From contig JAKSZU010000012.1 of the NCBI GenBank assembly GCA_026018925.1, positions 44,245,218 through 44,309,217 of the forward strand: DNA of 64,000 bases, given 5' to 3'. The notes under the pieces were generated by a model. It did not search any database. It had not been told where the DNA came from and saw only the letters and a list, made by a program, of their open reading frames with translations. Shown here in pieces: positions 1 to 13,420 of this stretch (the stretch's first letter is position 1; each line of letters begins with the position of its first letter). The position numbers and the translations under genes are program-made. This stretch comes from Tupaia tana (Eukaryota > Chordata > Mammalia > Scandentia > Tupaiidae).

Positions 1-1730
1 CCGAAAGCACAAGATTCCCATCGCCATTTGATGAGAATCAAATGGGGAGGTGGTTTTCATTCTCTGCCCGCCTTTCTAGGGGGATTGGCCGTTTCTAGTG
101 GCCTCACTTTTTGCAGGCCAAAGACTCCTGCCTAACTTGGTTCCTTGACGGTAGTGGATGGAAGTGAGTGATTTTGCATGTGATTGGCTTGCGAGCTACC
201 TGTGGAGCAATCTGCGGTGCTCGTTATCTTTTACTTAGTCGAAAATGTGCTGAAAAATTGGCGACTAAGCGGACAGCAAGCAGATCGACTGCTGGGGGCT
301 TAGACCTTTTGCTACCTGACTGTTGCCTTTTTCACCATAACATATTAAGCAATAAACTAAGTCCGTCAAAGTCCGCTGTGTTGTAGGCGTGTTAGTAGAG
401 CTTGAGCCACACTGAGAATCGGGATATCTAACCTTGCTGCTGCTTGAGCAGTGGGGGACAGCCTCTGGTGTGAGAGTATTGGGTTTAATAGTTAACTAGC
501 GGGGAGAAAGTCTTAAATCTGGTACTCCTAGAATAACTTAGTTGCTTGACTAGGATTGGCATATTTAGATTTTTCTGTACACTTGCACTAGCTTTTTACA
601 TTCCAGGTTCCTGATTGCCTGAACTGAAGTGATTGAGGAGCTGATGGGTCCATTGAATAACCTTGTAGAACAAAATATGTAGAGTCACCCCAGGGAGTTA
701 GTGACCTTTCTCCTTTCTTTTGAAGTGATTGGTGGTTAGAGGTGATCCATAACTGTATCTATTAGAGTAAAGAGGAAAATTAGAGCTGCCTCCAAGTTTT
801 ACTGTCAAGTAATTGCCTTAGTTATTCTGACGTTTTTAATTTTTTAGGCTGCTACTGGATATAGTATAATTGGAACCCATTTTACAGCAATCACATGTAA
901 CTTGCAGATTGTTTGTCCTGGAACAAAAATCCCATTACATAACCTTTGACTTATGTGTATCCCAAATAGCTGATAAAAAATATTGAGGAATAAAGGGCTG
1001 CTTTAAAGAAATCATTTAAAAAAAAATCTTTCTACAATTGGAAAACACAAAAGCCTATGGAAAAACTCCAGGTTTTTTCCTTCTTGTGAAGGGTGTTGCT
1101 AAATATGTGACAACACCTTTGTGCCCCAAATTATGTGCAGTAAAGATGCAGTATTATTTATGGGTCTCTTGTGACTTTATAGTTTGTTCTTGCAACTTTC
1201 AGGAAAAAACCTCTGATAAAAATATAGCTGTGTGTCATTCACTTGAGTCCATTTGCTGTATAAGTGAAGTATGGGTGGTCGTGTATTTTCGTGCAGAAAG
1301 GACAAATAAATATTGAGGCTTCTGTATCACGAGGCTGTGAGAAAGTGTTAGAAAAATATGTAGGAAGTATCTATCTCAAATCTAAATCTGACAGAGACCT
1401 GGGGAATTTATTTTATGTCATATTGATGGGGAAAATCTGCGAGTTTGACCTGATTGAAGCAGATAAATTTAGAATGCAAATATGCCCAGTTTTTAATCTA
1501 CTGCTTGACTGTAATTAGTCTATAATGTCTTCATTTTTTCTTCCAAATAAAATTCCAGCCAAAGACAGGAAGATGATCTTTGAAAATAAAACGTTCTGTG
1601 GATGCAGTGGGAATAATCTGGCTATACTGATGAGACAGATACTCAGATCTCCCTTTAGTTTCTATTGGTTCTCAGCTTATTCTACACTCCAATATGAAAA
1701 CTGCTGATTTTCTTTCCCTCCTTTTTGTAG
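1..1730 (+). other. HNRNPUL2: HNRNPUL2 intron 1 (partial)
   Basis: Sequence upstream of the first exon seen. It ends in a pyrimidine-rich tract and AG at 1729-1730. I see no exon, SINE of the local families or other feature in it; short ORFs here are not conserved proteins I recognise. Confidence 0.75.
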
Positions 1731-4700
1731 GAGATGACCAAGATAGTGAAAAGTCAAAACCAGCAGGCTCAGATGGTGAGCGGCGGGGGGTAAAGAGACA
1801 GCGGGATGAGAAGGATGAACATGGCCGAGCTTACTATGAATTCCGAGAGGAGGCTTACCACAGCCGGTGAGGGAAACAGTCCCTTTCCTTGAAGGGAGTG
1901 TCTGCTCTGATATTGGTATACCTTTTATTGATCGCAGAGTCTGGAAGGAGGGGTGGATTAAAATGGAGTAGGATTTTATAGGCCTAAATTTTAGATTGAA
2001 TCTACCATGAAAGCTCCTGTTGTCCTTTCTCATTTGTTGAAAAAAGCTGTCTGCTGGGATTTGATATTCACAGATAGTTTAAAGTGGACATAATATCATG
2101 CAAAAACACCTCTGACGACTTTGGTTACATTGTATGTGCTTTTCTCTCCTGTATATAGCTCAAAGTCCCCACCACCCCCTGAAGAAGAGACAAAAGATGA
2201 GGAGGAGGATCAAACTCTTGTGAACCTGGACACATGTATGTATGAAGCAAACAGGTTTATTGGTTTGTTTGTTTGTTTATTAACTAATCACCTAAAAGTG
2301 ATTCTGGAAATTAAAACTTTATGATCTTCAAACTCTAAGAGATTTTGTGTCTGTTCTTGACAACTGGGTATACTTGTGCTGTACTAGTGGTTTTCAAGTG
2401 TTGGGCATTTGAGTCAACTGATTGCTTTATCCTTAACAGATACCTCGGATTTGCATTTTCAAGTGAGCAAAGATCGCTATGGAGGGCAGCCACTTTTTTC
2501 AGAGAAATTTCCCACCCTTTGGTCTGGAGCAAGGAGTACTTATGGAGTGACAAAGGGAAAAGTCTGCTTTGAGGCCAAGGTAGTAGCTCATTAAGATTAT
2601 TCATTCATTAAAGTAATATTTATATACTGGATTCCTATCCATCAGTACTTCAGTTAATATAGAAAAAGGAACCATGGTTTAACACTATCCTTAGTTCCAG
2701 TAATCCAGAAATTGACCCCCTCCCATGCTTTAAATTTTAAGTTCTAGGACAGTTGTCATAGACAACGACAGTTGTTGTGTTGGTATAGTTGTCATTTTCA
2801 ATTTATTTAAACATCTTTCTGTTCATGCTCATACTGCTCCTAAGTTGGCCAGAATACCTAAGAATTCCTTTTGTGACTTGCCAGGTAACCCAGAATCTGC
2901 CAATGAAAGAAGGTTGCACAGAGGTCTCTCTCCTTCGAGTTGGGTGGTCTGTTGATTTTTCCCGTCCACAGCTTGGTAAAGTTAACTTTAACATCTTCCT
3001 TAGGATTTATTATCATATTATTTTCTCTGCAGGAAGTTTGGATATAGATGACTAATTTGTTGATTATTCTAGGTGAGGATGAATTCTCTTACGGTTTTGA
3101 TGGGCGAGGGCTCAAGGCAGAGAATGGGCAGTTTGAAGAATTTGGCCAGACTTTTGGGGAGAATGATGTCATTGGCTGCTTTGCAGTAAGTGCTCCTGAA
3201 AGTTGCGGATTCATAGCAAGGACTTGGTAGAGGGCTTTTTGGGATTCAATTATGATTTCCATCAACTCCTGGCTTTTATATATTTAATACATCACTTGGT
3301 TAATTGTGTTGTGCATGAGTCTGAGAAAAAAAAAATGTACATTTTAAGATTTAATCAACCTCAAACCCTGTCAGCCCTTATGTGCTCTTGTCTTTTGTCA
3401 TTGTAGAATTTTGAGACTGAAGAAGTAGAACTTTCTTTCTCCAAGAATGGAGAAGACCTAGGTGTGGCATTCCGGATCAACAAGGAATCCTTGGTAGACC
3501 GGGCCCTTCTACCCCATGTCCTCTGCAAAAATTGTGTTGTAGAATTAAACTTTGGTCAGAAAGAGGAGCCCTTCTTCCCACCACCAGAAGAGTTTGTGTT
3601 CATCCATGCTGTGCCTGTGGAAGAGCGTGTGCGCACTGCAGTCCCTCCCAAGACCATAGAGGAATGTGAGGTATGCCAAACAGAATGCAAAAATTTAGGT
3701 TTCATTCTTTGGGATGGTGGGTATACTCTCTTAGATCTCTCTCCCTTTTTTTTTTTTTTTTTAATTTATTTAATTTCATTTGTTGTTATTGTTTTTTAAT
3801 TTGACCATAGAGAGAGAGAAAGGGAAAGTGAGAAAGCAAGCCACCAGGTCCGGGACTCAAACAGCAGCCAGCCATGTGGGAATATAGCACCTTAGCCACC
3901 ATGCCACCTGCCAGCCCCACTTGCCTAGATCTTTTTTTAAAATGTTACCAAACTGGGGGCCAGCAGGTAGTATGGTGGTTAGGGTGCTAGACTCTTACAT
4001 GGCTGGCTGCTGTTTAAGTCCGGGACCTGGTGGCTTGCTTTCTTATCTTTCTCTCTTCTTCTGTCTCTGTCACTCTGGTGAGCACATGTGCTCTATAGAC
4101 CAAAAAAAAAAAAAAAAAGAATAATTTATTTAATTTTATCTATTCTATTCATTTATTTTAATTTGACCAGAGAGAGAAAGTGAGAAAGCAAGCCATCAGG
4201 TCTGGGACTGTGGTCGGCCATGTAGGCATGTCCAGCACCTTAACCACCACGCCACCTCCTGGTCCTCCTATAGATAATTTTTTAAAAGAAAATAATAAAA
4301 TAAAACAATTTTTAAAGTATTATTTATTCAATTTTATTTATTCCTTTATTTTATTTTAATTTGACCAGAGAGAGAGAAAGTGAGAAAGCAGCTCACAAGG
4401 TCCAGGACTCCAACCTTGATCACCCATTTGGGAGTGTCCAGCACCTTAACCACCACACTACTTGATGGTCCTAGAATTAAACACTTCTTTAAGAAAAAAA
4501 GTTACCTGGGACCAGCAGTTGGTGTAATGGCTGTGTCGCTGGACTCCCATGTAGTCTACTGAGGTGTGAGTACCAGACCCAGTAGCTTAAAACTCATGCT
4601 GCGTGCATGTGGGTGCTTGCCCAAGATCCTAAGAGGAGAGTGGAGGAGAAGGGATTGCAGTGTGCCCATCCCTCTACGGGGTGATTTCTCGCTTTCTGTC

Positions 4701-7700
4701 TCTCTTTCTGGAGAGTGCATGTGCCCTATAGCAAAAACCTCTCTCTCAAAAAAAAAAAAAGAATAAAAGTTATCAAACTGAAATGGAGATGATGCTCTTA
4801 AATTACATTTTATAAACATTGTCTTCGGGACCAGCAGGTGGCATGGTGGTTAAGGCTCTGGGACCAGCAGGTGGTGTGGTGGTTAAGGCGCTGGACACTC
4901 CCACATGGCCGACCATGATTTGAGTCCTGGACCTGGTGACTTGCTTTCTCATTTTCTCTCTCTTTGTCTCTTTCTCTAGTCAAATTAAAATAAATGAATA
5001 ATTAAAATTAAATTAAAAATAATTCTTAAAATAATAATCCTCACTTTTTAAAAATTTCATTTCTGGTTCTATTTACTTGCAGGTGATTCTGATGGTGGGA
5101 CTGCCTGGATCTGGAAAGACCCAATGGGCACTGAAATATGCAAAAGAAAACCCTGAGAAAAGATACAATGTTCTGGGAGCTGAGACTGTGCTCAATCAAA
5201 TGAGAGTGAGTTACTGGGGAAGTTTAATTTGCTATAGTATTTGCTCTGGAGATGTTAAGAAACTCCACCGACCTAGCCTCAGTGGATAGTCTTTCATGTG
5301 TCTGAGAACTACGGTCCCACAACTAGAGAAATTAGTTTTTCTCTGTATATGTTTTGGGTACATATTTTCCTTTTTTTTCCCTCTTGTATTGACAAATTTC
5401 TGAAAGCATATGAAATCTGGAGTATATCCAGGTTGAGACTGAAAATGACTGCTTCAGGAAACGGACAGCATTCACAGCACTGAGGAATAGAAATTAATTG
5501 ATCTGATGAATTTGACATTTAAGGAAGTAACATTTATCACTGATTCTTGGACTTTAACTTGCTACATAACTTGTGTTTCTCTTCATTTCCTCTCAAACTC
5601 ATCAGATGAAGGGGCTCGAGGAGCCAGAGATGGACCCCAAAAGCCGAGACCTTTTAGTTCAGCAAGCCTCCCAGTGCCTTAGTAAGCTGGTCCAGATTGC
5701 TTCCAGGACAAAGAGGAACTTCATTCTTGATCAGGTATTGTTCACACTTTTCTTTAAAAAACCTGATTTTACAGAAGATCAAAAGATGGAAATTCAGCAT
5801 CCATTTAATATGGTAAAATTGCTCAGAGTCAAAATGGGTGCATATGTAGAGAAACAAGGGAACTGAATCGGGTTACCTAATCATGACTCTCTGGTCCTAT
5901 GTTAGATTGTAATGGCTTTTGTACATTATGGAGGTAAGCATCATTAGCGGTTTTCCCTGAGAGTATGTGGACCCAGACTATAGAACATGTGATAGAGGCA
6001 CTGCAAAGAGAGTCGGAGCTTATCTGGATCTCTTGCTCTACCAGTTACTGGGTTTGTGATGACTTAGTCTCTCCAAACCTGTTTTCTTATGTGTAAAACA
6101 GGATAAATACATGTCTGTGTAGAGTTTGAAAAACTAAATTGACATTGTGTGTATCAGCTCTTAACCTGGTGCCTCAGTTGTAAAGATAATTGTATTTTGG
6201 TCGAATTTGAGTGATAATTTTTATTCCCGAATGTCTGTTTTTCCTCCTGTTTTAGTGTAATGTGTACAACTCTGGCCAACGGCGAAAGCTATTGCTGTTT
6301 AAGACCTTCTCTCGGAAAGTGGTGGTGGTTGTCCCTAATGAGGAAGATTGGAAGAAGAGGCTGGAGTTGAGGAAGGAAGTAGAGGGAGATGATGTGCCTG
6401 AGTCTATAATGCTGGAGATGAAAGGTGGGCCAAAATGATACGAGGATCCTGTCTTGGTCAGTGCACACCATACTGGGGCCTCAGAGCACAAATAGTGACA
6501 CTTCACAACTGAAGTGTGAATCTGAGGCTGTCTCTATAGCCTAGTGTTAAGGGAACCAAATCCCCCATGAAAGACCATGATTTGAATCCAGGCCATGGTG
6601 GTTTGAAAAACATGCTACATGTATGTGCCCCAAATCCCAGCAGGATGGAGAAATGGAAAAGGAATTGTGGGGTAACCGTTCCCCATTGGGGGATGCTTTC
6701 TTCCTCTCTGTCTGCTGCTCTTGCAAGCATAGATATCCCGTGGCAATTAAAACGTAAGTCTGAAGAGCAACTTAATGGGTGTGAACACACGTAGATGAAT
6801 GAGTGAAGTGGATGGAGAAGTAACCCCCTGATTCATTTTGGAGAAGATGCAAAAAAGGGAAATAGTTGTAGACCCTGGGATAATTAAAACCCAAGAGAGA
6901 GGCTTTCTTAGGGCACTTATTCATTAAATAAAATTTTATGGCATGTTTGCTGTTTGTCCAGTGCTGTCTTAGACATAGGGAAATAGGTTAGTATGAAGTG
7001 AAGCTCAGCCTTCATGGAATTTATGTTTCATAAGAAGGGAGAGATGATTATGTTCAAAATAAAATATTGTCTTAGTGTTATATCTTGATTTCTGGTATCA
7101 CATTTGGCTTGTGCATTATTTTTGTTCATGTGTGTGTGTCTGTACCTTAACACAGTACAGAGCCTGAGAGCAGGGTTCACACAGGGCAGGATTAACTATT
7201 GGGTCATCCAAAAAGTCATGATGCATTTAAATATTTTGATTAAAATATTTTGATCCCATGGGACCAGCAGTTAGCGTAATGGTTATGTCACTGGACTCCC
7301 ATGTAATCGCCCGCGGTTCGAGTCCTAGACCCGGCGGCTTAAACTCACGCCAGGCACATGTGCATGCGTGCCCAAGATGGAGAATGGAGAAGAAGGGATT
7401 GCAGCGTGGTCATCCCTCCTGGAGGGTGATTTCTCGCTTTCTGTCTCTCTGTCTCTCTCTTTCTGGTGAGCACACGCACTCTATAGCAAAAACCTCTCCA
7501 AAAAAAGAAAAAATATATATTTTGATCCCATCTCCTGCTGGTCTCTTAAGAGTGATTTTTTCCTTCCCCTTGTTGCCTTTAGCTCACAGCATCCTACCTG
7601 CCAGCTTCAAGTTTTGATAATCACCAGGACTGGGAACTAGTTTACACCTATGAGCCAGATCCTCCAAGTTCACTTAGAATGAACTGTGCCAGTCTGTACC

Positions 7701-10700
7701 TGACACTCAGGCATTTGAAGGAATTCGGTTTAGTTTTCTCTAATTTAGGGCTAGCTGGATCCATCTGAGAATTATGAGAACCCCGTTGAACTGATGGGTT
7801 CAGCCTCTGACCTTGATGTCCCAAGACTGACAAATCTGCAGGCTTGTCCTGTCCAAGTGGTAGATGAGAGCCCTGGTTCCCTCGTTTTGTGTTATCCTTG
7901 CGTAGATGAGTAGGTGCTATTAGGTTTGGGTCCATTTGTCACTGAGTCTCCTTAAGAAAATGTTATTTCTTTTTATTTTTTTTTAATAATTATTTATTTT
8001 ATTTTTTATTTATTCATTCATTGACTTTTTAATTTGACCAGAGAGAGACAGAGGGTGAGAGTGAGAGAGAGAGGAAGTGAGAAAGCAAGCCACCAGGTCC
8101 AGGACTCGAACCCCAGTCGGCCATGTGGGAGTGTCCAGCGCCTTAACCACCACGCCACCCGCTGGTCCCCAAGAACATGTTATTTCTTAACATCTTATCT
8201 AACCAAGACCAAAACTTTCTCAGTTATTTTTAGCCTCTGGCTATCTGCAGTGTCTTGATAAGAAACCTTAACTCAATCTACCCATAATTTATTATGGATT
8301 ACCTGAGAACTTATAAATCTAAAGTTTACAGGATAGCCCTTTGCCTAAGGCTAGTACAATTTAGGGAAAATTCAGGGTAGAGAAAAGTTGATTTTGATTA
8401 TTTACATGTCAGTAGGCCCAGAGGTTGAGGTAGCTGGATCCCACCTGGCTGGCTGCATGGTTAGAGGTCTGGACCCTGCAGTTTGAAAGATGCTAGGGTG
8501 GAGCCAGCAAGTGGCCTGGTGGCTAAGGCTCTGGACTCCTTCCGGCCTACTGTAGTTCGAGTCCCGGACCTGGTGGCAAATAAATATGTGTTTTTCAAAA
8601 AAGGAAGACAAGCTAGTTGTGTGTACATGCATGCTCCAAATCCCGAGAGGAGCATGGAAGAAAAGAGACTGCAGTTCGTGGCGTGGCCATCCCCCCAGGG
8701 AGTGATTTTTCATTTTCTCTCTCCCTCTTTCTGTCTCTCTCCAGCTAGTGCACATGCCCTCTAGCAAGCAAACAAAAAATGCCCATGGGTATGAAACCAG
8801 CACATTTTTGTGTGTTAATAGGTATGGCTTAGAAAATTGTATGCTTCCTGTAGTGGAGTTTAATGGTGAGTTCTTTCCCATCTACATGCTTCTCAGGCCC
8901 ACAGCCTTCTCTATTATTCTTACAGCCAACTTCTCTCTGCCTGAAAAATGCGACTATATGGATGAGGTGACATACGGGGAGCTAGAGAAGGAGGAAGCTC
9001 AGCCCATTGTCACTAAGTACAAGGAGGAGGCTAGGAAGCTGCTTCCCCCCTCCGAGAAGCGGACAAACCGTCGAAACAACCGAAACAAGCGTAACCGGCA
9101 GAACCGAAGCCGAGGCCAAGGCTATGGTGAGTCCTGGGGACCTGTCAGCCCCCAGCCTCAGTCCGTTCTTTGTGCTGAGTATAGCAGCATCCACAAGGGA
9201 AGGCCAAGGAAACCAAGTCTAGGCACTCGCAATAAGGAAGTGCCTTCTATGTGGAGCGTATTTCTTCTTGTGTCCTTTACCCCCAGCTTTTCATGATCTT
9301 TCAATAGAATGGTAATTACTTTCAACCAAAACATTTGTTTCCTTGAAAAGCAATTCTTGAGCCTTCTCATTTCTCTAGCTTTAACTTTAACACATGGGTT
9401 CCCCACCTCACTGTCCAAGTCTGTCTGATTGATTTGTTCAGTGAAACTGAGTCTTAAGTTTTCTTGCTTCTGTGTCTTTTGGATCAACCTGACTATTAGA
9501 CTAGAAAGTGCACTATTCAGTAATTTTGGGGGCCTGCAATGCAAGCTAGGTAATTAGTGCATTAATTTCCTCCCCCCCACCAAATGTCTAGTTTGTCACT
9601 TAGACCCCCAGTGTGCTTTCATTGTTCATTAAAAATGTGTGTGTGTGTGTGTATCCGTGTGACAGCAGTTTTTGAGTGCCTGCTATATGCTAGGTACTGG
9701 GAATACCAACAGTTCCCACCTTTGAGAAGCTTATTGTATAAACGATCTTTTGTATGAAATGAAGGTATAGTATAATATTTGAGATTCCATAGAGGGCTGA
9801 GAGTCTGTGATTCCTTGAATGGCAGTTTTTACTCATGTATCTAACTCTGCCATGTATCCTTTTGCCATCTTAAATGTTTTGCAGGAATTGGAGAGCTTCA
9901 AAAGCAAGGTGGCTTGGTTTTCTGGTGTTTCCATTCCACTGCCCTCTCCCCTCAGACTTTTTAAAAGATCCTGGCTTTCTTTAATTAACATGGTGTGAGC
10001 CTGGCTGAAGCAGGCTTCCTATTCCCCCCTGAGTTGCCTTTGGCTCCAACTTTTTGATTTCCACTCAGACGTGGAGCCAGGACCCCACGCCAGCTGTCTG
10101 AGCGCGCTCTCCATTTCTCTTCCAGTGGGCGGGCAGCGCCGAGGCTACGACAACCGGGCCTACGGGCAGCAGTACTGGGGGCAGTCTGGAAACAGAGGGG
10201 TGAGTGCAGCTCTCCTTCTGCTCCTCCCTATGGGCCGTGATAGCCATTCCTACTGGCTTGGGGGAGCAGAGGGGTTTGGGCTGTTTTCTCAGGGGTTAGG
10301 TTTTGCCCATTTAATATGTTCTTGTGAAAGAATTTATTCTGGGAAAATTAAACCTGTTATCATATTAAGCTAAGATACGTCTCATTGAAGAGGGGGTAGT
10401 AGTGGGTTGTGCTGCTGAATACCCATAAATCTTCACTCCTTCTCTGTCTCCTTTTTCAGGGTTACCGTAATTTCTATGATCGATACAGGGGAGACTATGA
10501 TCGATTCTACGGGCGAGATTATGAGTACAACAGATACAGAGACTATTACAGACAATACAATCGGGACGTGAGTATCTTCTCGGGACAGATAGAGGATAAT
10601 GGGGGTGGGACAACACCAGGATGAGTGAGTGTATAGCGCCTCTTCATCCTCAGCCGACTTTGGCTCCAAGTGACGGGGTTTCCCCTCTCTTCTAGTGGCA

Positions 10701-10776
10701 GAATTACTACTACCACCACCCCCAGGACAGAGACCGATACTACAGGAACTACTACGGTTACCAAGGGTATCGGTGA
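1731..10776 (+). CDS. HNRNPUL2: hnRNP U-like protein 2, exons 2-14 (5' partial)
   Basis: Nuclear RNA-binding protein of the hnRNP U (SAF-A) family, known for roles in RNA processing and DNA double-strand-break resection. Coding exons: 1731-1866, 2159-2235, 2440-2579, 2885-2975, 3073-3185, 3407-3670, 5083-5205, 5606-5734, 6256-6424, 8926-9126, 10126-10199, 10460-10567, 10696-10776 (TGA 10774-10776). All introns are GT-AG and the frame stays open through every junction. They give about 567 residues; the human protein has 747, so exon 1 (acidic region and SAP domain) lies upstream of the window. A SPRY domain spans exons 4-7. A P-loop GLPGSGKT (5098-5121) opens the polynucleotide-kinase-like NTPase domain. 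The C-terminus is rich in Arg, Asn, Gly and Tyr ([10 protein letters not shown], then [10 protein letters not shown]) and ends NYYGYQGYR. SINEs sit only in introns 7, 10 and nearby. The gene reads towards BSCL2 on the same strand, and a HNRNPUL2-BSCL2 read-through transcript is known in human. Confidence 0.97.
3745..5037. mobile_element. SINE cluster in HNRNPUL2 intron 7
   Basis: Six tRNA-derived SINEs in succession: B (-) 3745-3919, B/A hybrid (+) 3954-4117, B (-) 4119-4266, B (-) 4314-4472, A (+) 4508-4760, B (+) 4828-5037. The last has its head printed twice (4828-4857 and 4859 on), as if two heads were joined. The B body ends in a CT-rich run, then TGGTCAAATTAAAATAAATG and an A/T-rich tail. 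Confidence 0.9.
6532..6752 (+). mobile_element. old SINE-C copy in HNRNPUL2 intron 10
   Basis: Diverged copy recognised by the GGTTTGAAAAACATGCTAC block, then CCCAAATCCC and GGATGCTTTCTTCC. The head is degraded and no clear target duplication remains. Confidence 0.7.
7260..7512 (+). mobile_element. SINE-A in HNRNPUL2 intron 10
   Basis: Full-length A element: tRNA-like head with A box TTAGCGTAATGG and B box GGTTCGAGTCC, GGAGAAGGGATTGC body, CTATAGCAAAAACCTC end and A-rich tail. Confidence 0.92.
7985..8768. mobile_element. SINE-B (-) and SINE-C (+), HNRNPUL2 intron 10
   Basis: B element on the minus strand at 7985-8169, ending in the reversed head CCACCCGCTGGTCCCC. C-type element on the plus strand at about 8495-8768 with GGTTCGAG-like B box (TAGTTCGAGTCC), preceded at 8416-8485 by what may be another partial head. 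Confidence 0.8.
9127..10125 (+). other. HNRNPUL2: HNRNPUL2 intron 11
   Basis: Unique intron sequence with a short (GT)n run near 9636-9650. Otherwise I see nothing to annotate. Confidence 0.6.
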
Positions 10777-11281
10777 AGCCCCTGCCATTGTCGCCTGTCA
10801 GCCATGAAGCTGAATCTCTGGGGGTGCCAGGCACCCCCCAAAACACAACCAAGGAAAACAGGGGCTGTCGGGGTGGGGCTGAGCTGCCAGGGAGGGGTGG
10901 TTGGGGGGGAGGGTGCGCAAGCAGGGGTGGGGGAGGGGGGAGGTGGAAACAAACAACAAAACTGTACATTTTTTTTAAAGTTTGTTGAAAAGAATATTGT
11001 CTTATTCTATAAAACATTTCAAACCTAGTTAGATATTTGTAATCAAAAAACATTTGCGCAGAAAGCAGCACTTAGGGCTGCCTGTTCTATACCCTGCAGT
11101 TGAACAGGAAAAGAACTAAAAATGTCACCCGTCTGACATTCTAAGGCAGCTGTACTGGCAGCCAAGGGGGAGAGGTGAGGTGGTGTGGGGAGGACGGGGA
11201 AGCAGTGCGAGGGTACTCTCCACAGCAGGTAGGAGCAGGCAGGAGTGGGACAGAGGGAGAGTTTGTGACTGGGGCAGTGAA

Positions 11282-11287
11282 AATAAA
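11282..11287 (+). terminator. HNRNPUL2: proximal poly(A) signal, HNRNPUL2
   Basis: Canonical AATAAA about 500 bases after the stop codon; would give a short 3'UTR form. Confidence 0.5.
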
Positions 11288-13400
11288 CGATTGGCTCTTA
11301 TCAATCACTTGCACCAACTAACCGTTTGTATTTTCTTTACCGACCTTTCCCTCTTGGGATATCTGGTCTGGTGGGCTGGGAGGCCACATGTCCCAATCTC
11401 CACTTTGCTGTGCCTTCGTGCTGTTTGGCCAAGGCATGGAGACCGCCATTTGGGTGGTTCTATTATATAGGATTCCCAGGCCAGGGAGGCATGGGAACTG
11501 TTCCTGATCACAGAACAGAATAGTTTGCCCCCTCTACTTACCCATTAACGAATTCCCATAAAACCTCGGGGAACATGGGATTGCAGCCCTCAGCCTGAAG
11601 ATTGTGATTTGCCAGTCTCTCTCTAGTCTCTGTCTTCCAAGGTTGAGAGGGGCCGGAGGTCTCTGAAATCATCTCTGTTAGAGTATCTGTCCTCTTACAG
11701 TGCAAGAGAAGGAACGTTTCTCAGGGTTTCCGCTCACACAGAAACGCAGCAGGATTCTTTTCACTGCAGCAGGATATGTATATAGGTGAATCCTGTGGTG
11801 TGGGCTCCCAGGCCCAGGTGCTGAGAATAGCAACTATTTTATACAGTATGGAGGGCTCGTGCCCTGCTGGTTTTTTTGATACACAGGTAGAGAGTGAATA
11901 GAAAAGGGGAGGGTGGGGGGTGGGAGGCAGCTCAGTGGGGCTGCTGAAACTTGGGAAGAGTGAATGTGCACGAGTCTAAACATGTGAAAGGGAGCACTCC
12001 TTCCCGACTTGAAATGGATTTTTTCCTGGGGTGCTTTACCTGCGTGTCCCCAGAGAGGCCTCTAGCCAAGACTTCAGTGGGGATAGTTCTGTTCGTAACT
12101 TTACCAACATCGTCCCAGTTCTTGACAAGCAACTGCAGGTTGCTGGATTCAAGAATATGGGTGGGACATGGGGATGCTCTTTAAATATTTAGCTTCAGTT
12201 TTAATTCATCTTCCTGCTGAGCATTGTGCCAGCCCAGAGCTTACTCGGCCAACACCACGTATCACAGCACTTCCCAATGAGAGAACCTTGGGTTGTGCTA
12301 CTGGAAAATACTTCACTCCCATTTCCTCACCTGGGCAGTTCTCTGTTAGCTATGTTGTACTGAGACTTGATCTTTCTCTCCCTCTCCCACCGTTAACGCC
12401 ATGCAGCCATTCTCCTGGCCCTCTGATGGTCCCTGACTACTGGGCATACCCTTCTGCGTGCCTCTGACCCTGAGGCTGGAACAGGGGGCTGGTAGGAGAT
12501 AAGTTTGTTTGCTCATAATGATGTCCTTTCTTCGGCACCTGCAACCTCCTGGTGCCATCAAATGGTTTTGTGTGTGGCAGTGGGTGAAGTGATTGCATGA
12601 ACTTTTCCTTCCGTAACCCACTAACTTCTCATTATCATCATCCTTAAGGAAGTTTCAGAGAGCTTTGTTCATAGTGTCACAGCAAGGAGGTAAAAAACTG
12701 GTGCCCAAAGAAACTCCCTTAGCACAAGATTACAATAGAAAGTTCAGTTCCCTGAAGCAGAGGCCGTGCCCCTTTGTGGCTCTTTTCAGATGTTTAGCTC
12801 TTCAGTGAATAGCATCTTCTATGGTGGGCACCATTGGGGATGCTAGGGCCCTGAGGGCGAGGGAACAAAGCTTAGGCCACTTTGGGTTCTTGGGTGGGGA
12901 GGGCTGGGAGGGGGGGTACTTGCTGTTGATTTTTGACCCTAGAAAATCATCTTTTAAAAAGTTTCCTAGGTGGGTGGAGAGTGACACTGCCACATTCATG
13001 TTGATTCAGTCCAAGAGATCACTCGCAACGACAGTAGATGTCTAGGTTTTGTTTCTGTCTGTCTCTTTATTATGAAAAACAATGTTAAGAGGGGAAAATG
13101 TGGATTATGGTAACAGGATGGCTCCCTAGCCTTGTTTTCCTTAGAAGACTTGTTTAGTGTTTTATCAGACGTCTGTTGTAGTTGTTGTAGATGGAAAAGC
13201 TTGTGAGAAAAACACCACATGGAGCCTGTAAATGTTTTTGCACAACCTGTAAAGCATTCTTGGAAGTGGCCAGTAAAAAAGGGTTTTACCATTTTAAAAA
13301 AAATGTAACTGTGTCATTGTTTACATCTGTAACTTTTTCCTCCCCTGTTCTCATTACAACATTCTGGCGAAAATGTAGGCACAGTAGCTTCCAGTTTTAG

Positions 13401-13406
13401 AATAAA
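13401..13406 (+). terminator. HNRNPUL2: distal poly(A) signal, HNRNPUL2
   Basis: Canonical AATAAA at the end of the SINE-free stretch; the position fits the long human transcript. Confidence 0.6.
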
Positions 13407-13420
13407 TAACCATTTGGATT

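Larger units (their letters stand above)
10777..13420 (+). other. HNRNPUL2: HNRNPUL2 3'UTR
   Basis: Follows the stop directly and begins with a G-rich stretch (10810-10945). Two poly(A) signals are present: AATAAA at 11282-11287 (short form) and 13401-13406 (long form). The long form would be about 2.6 kb, close to the human 3'UTR length as I recall it. It is free of SINEs, unlike the DNA just beyond 14,100, which fits constraint on a transcribed UTR. ORFs within are short and unconserved. Confidence 0.7.

Noticed and set aside
1038..1707. Small ORFs upstream of the first HNRNPUL2 exon seen
   Set aside because: A/T-rich intronic readings without similarity to HNRNPUL2 exon 1, which should encode an acidic SAP-domain region.
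10433..11071. 212-residue ORF antisense to HNRNPUL2
   Set aside because: Antisense shadow of the Tyr/Arg-rich exons and G-rich 3'UTR.
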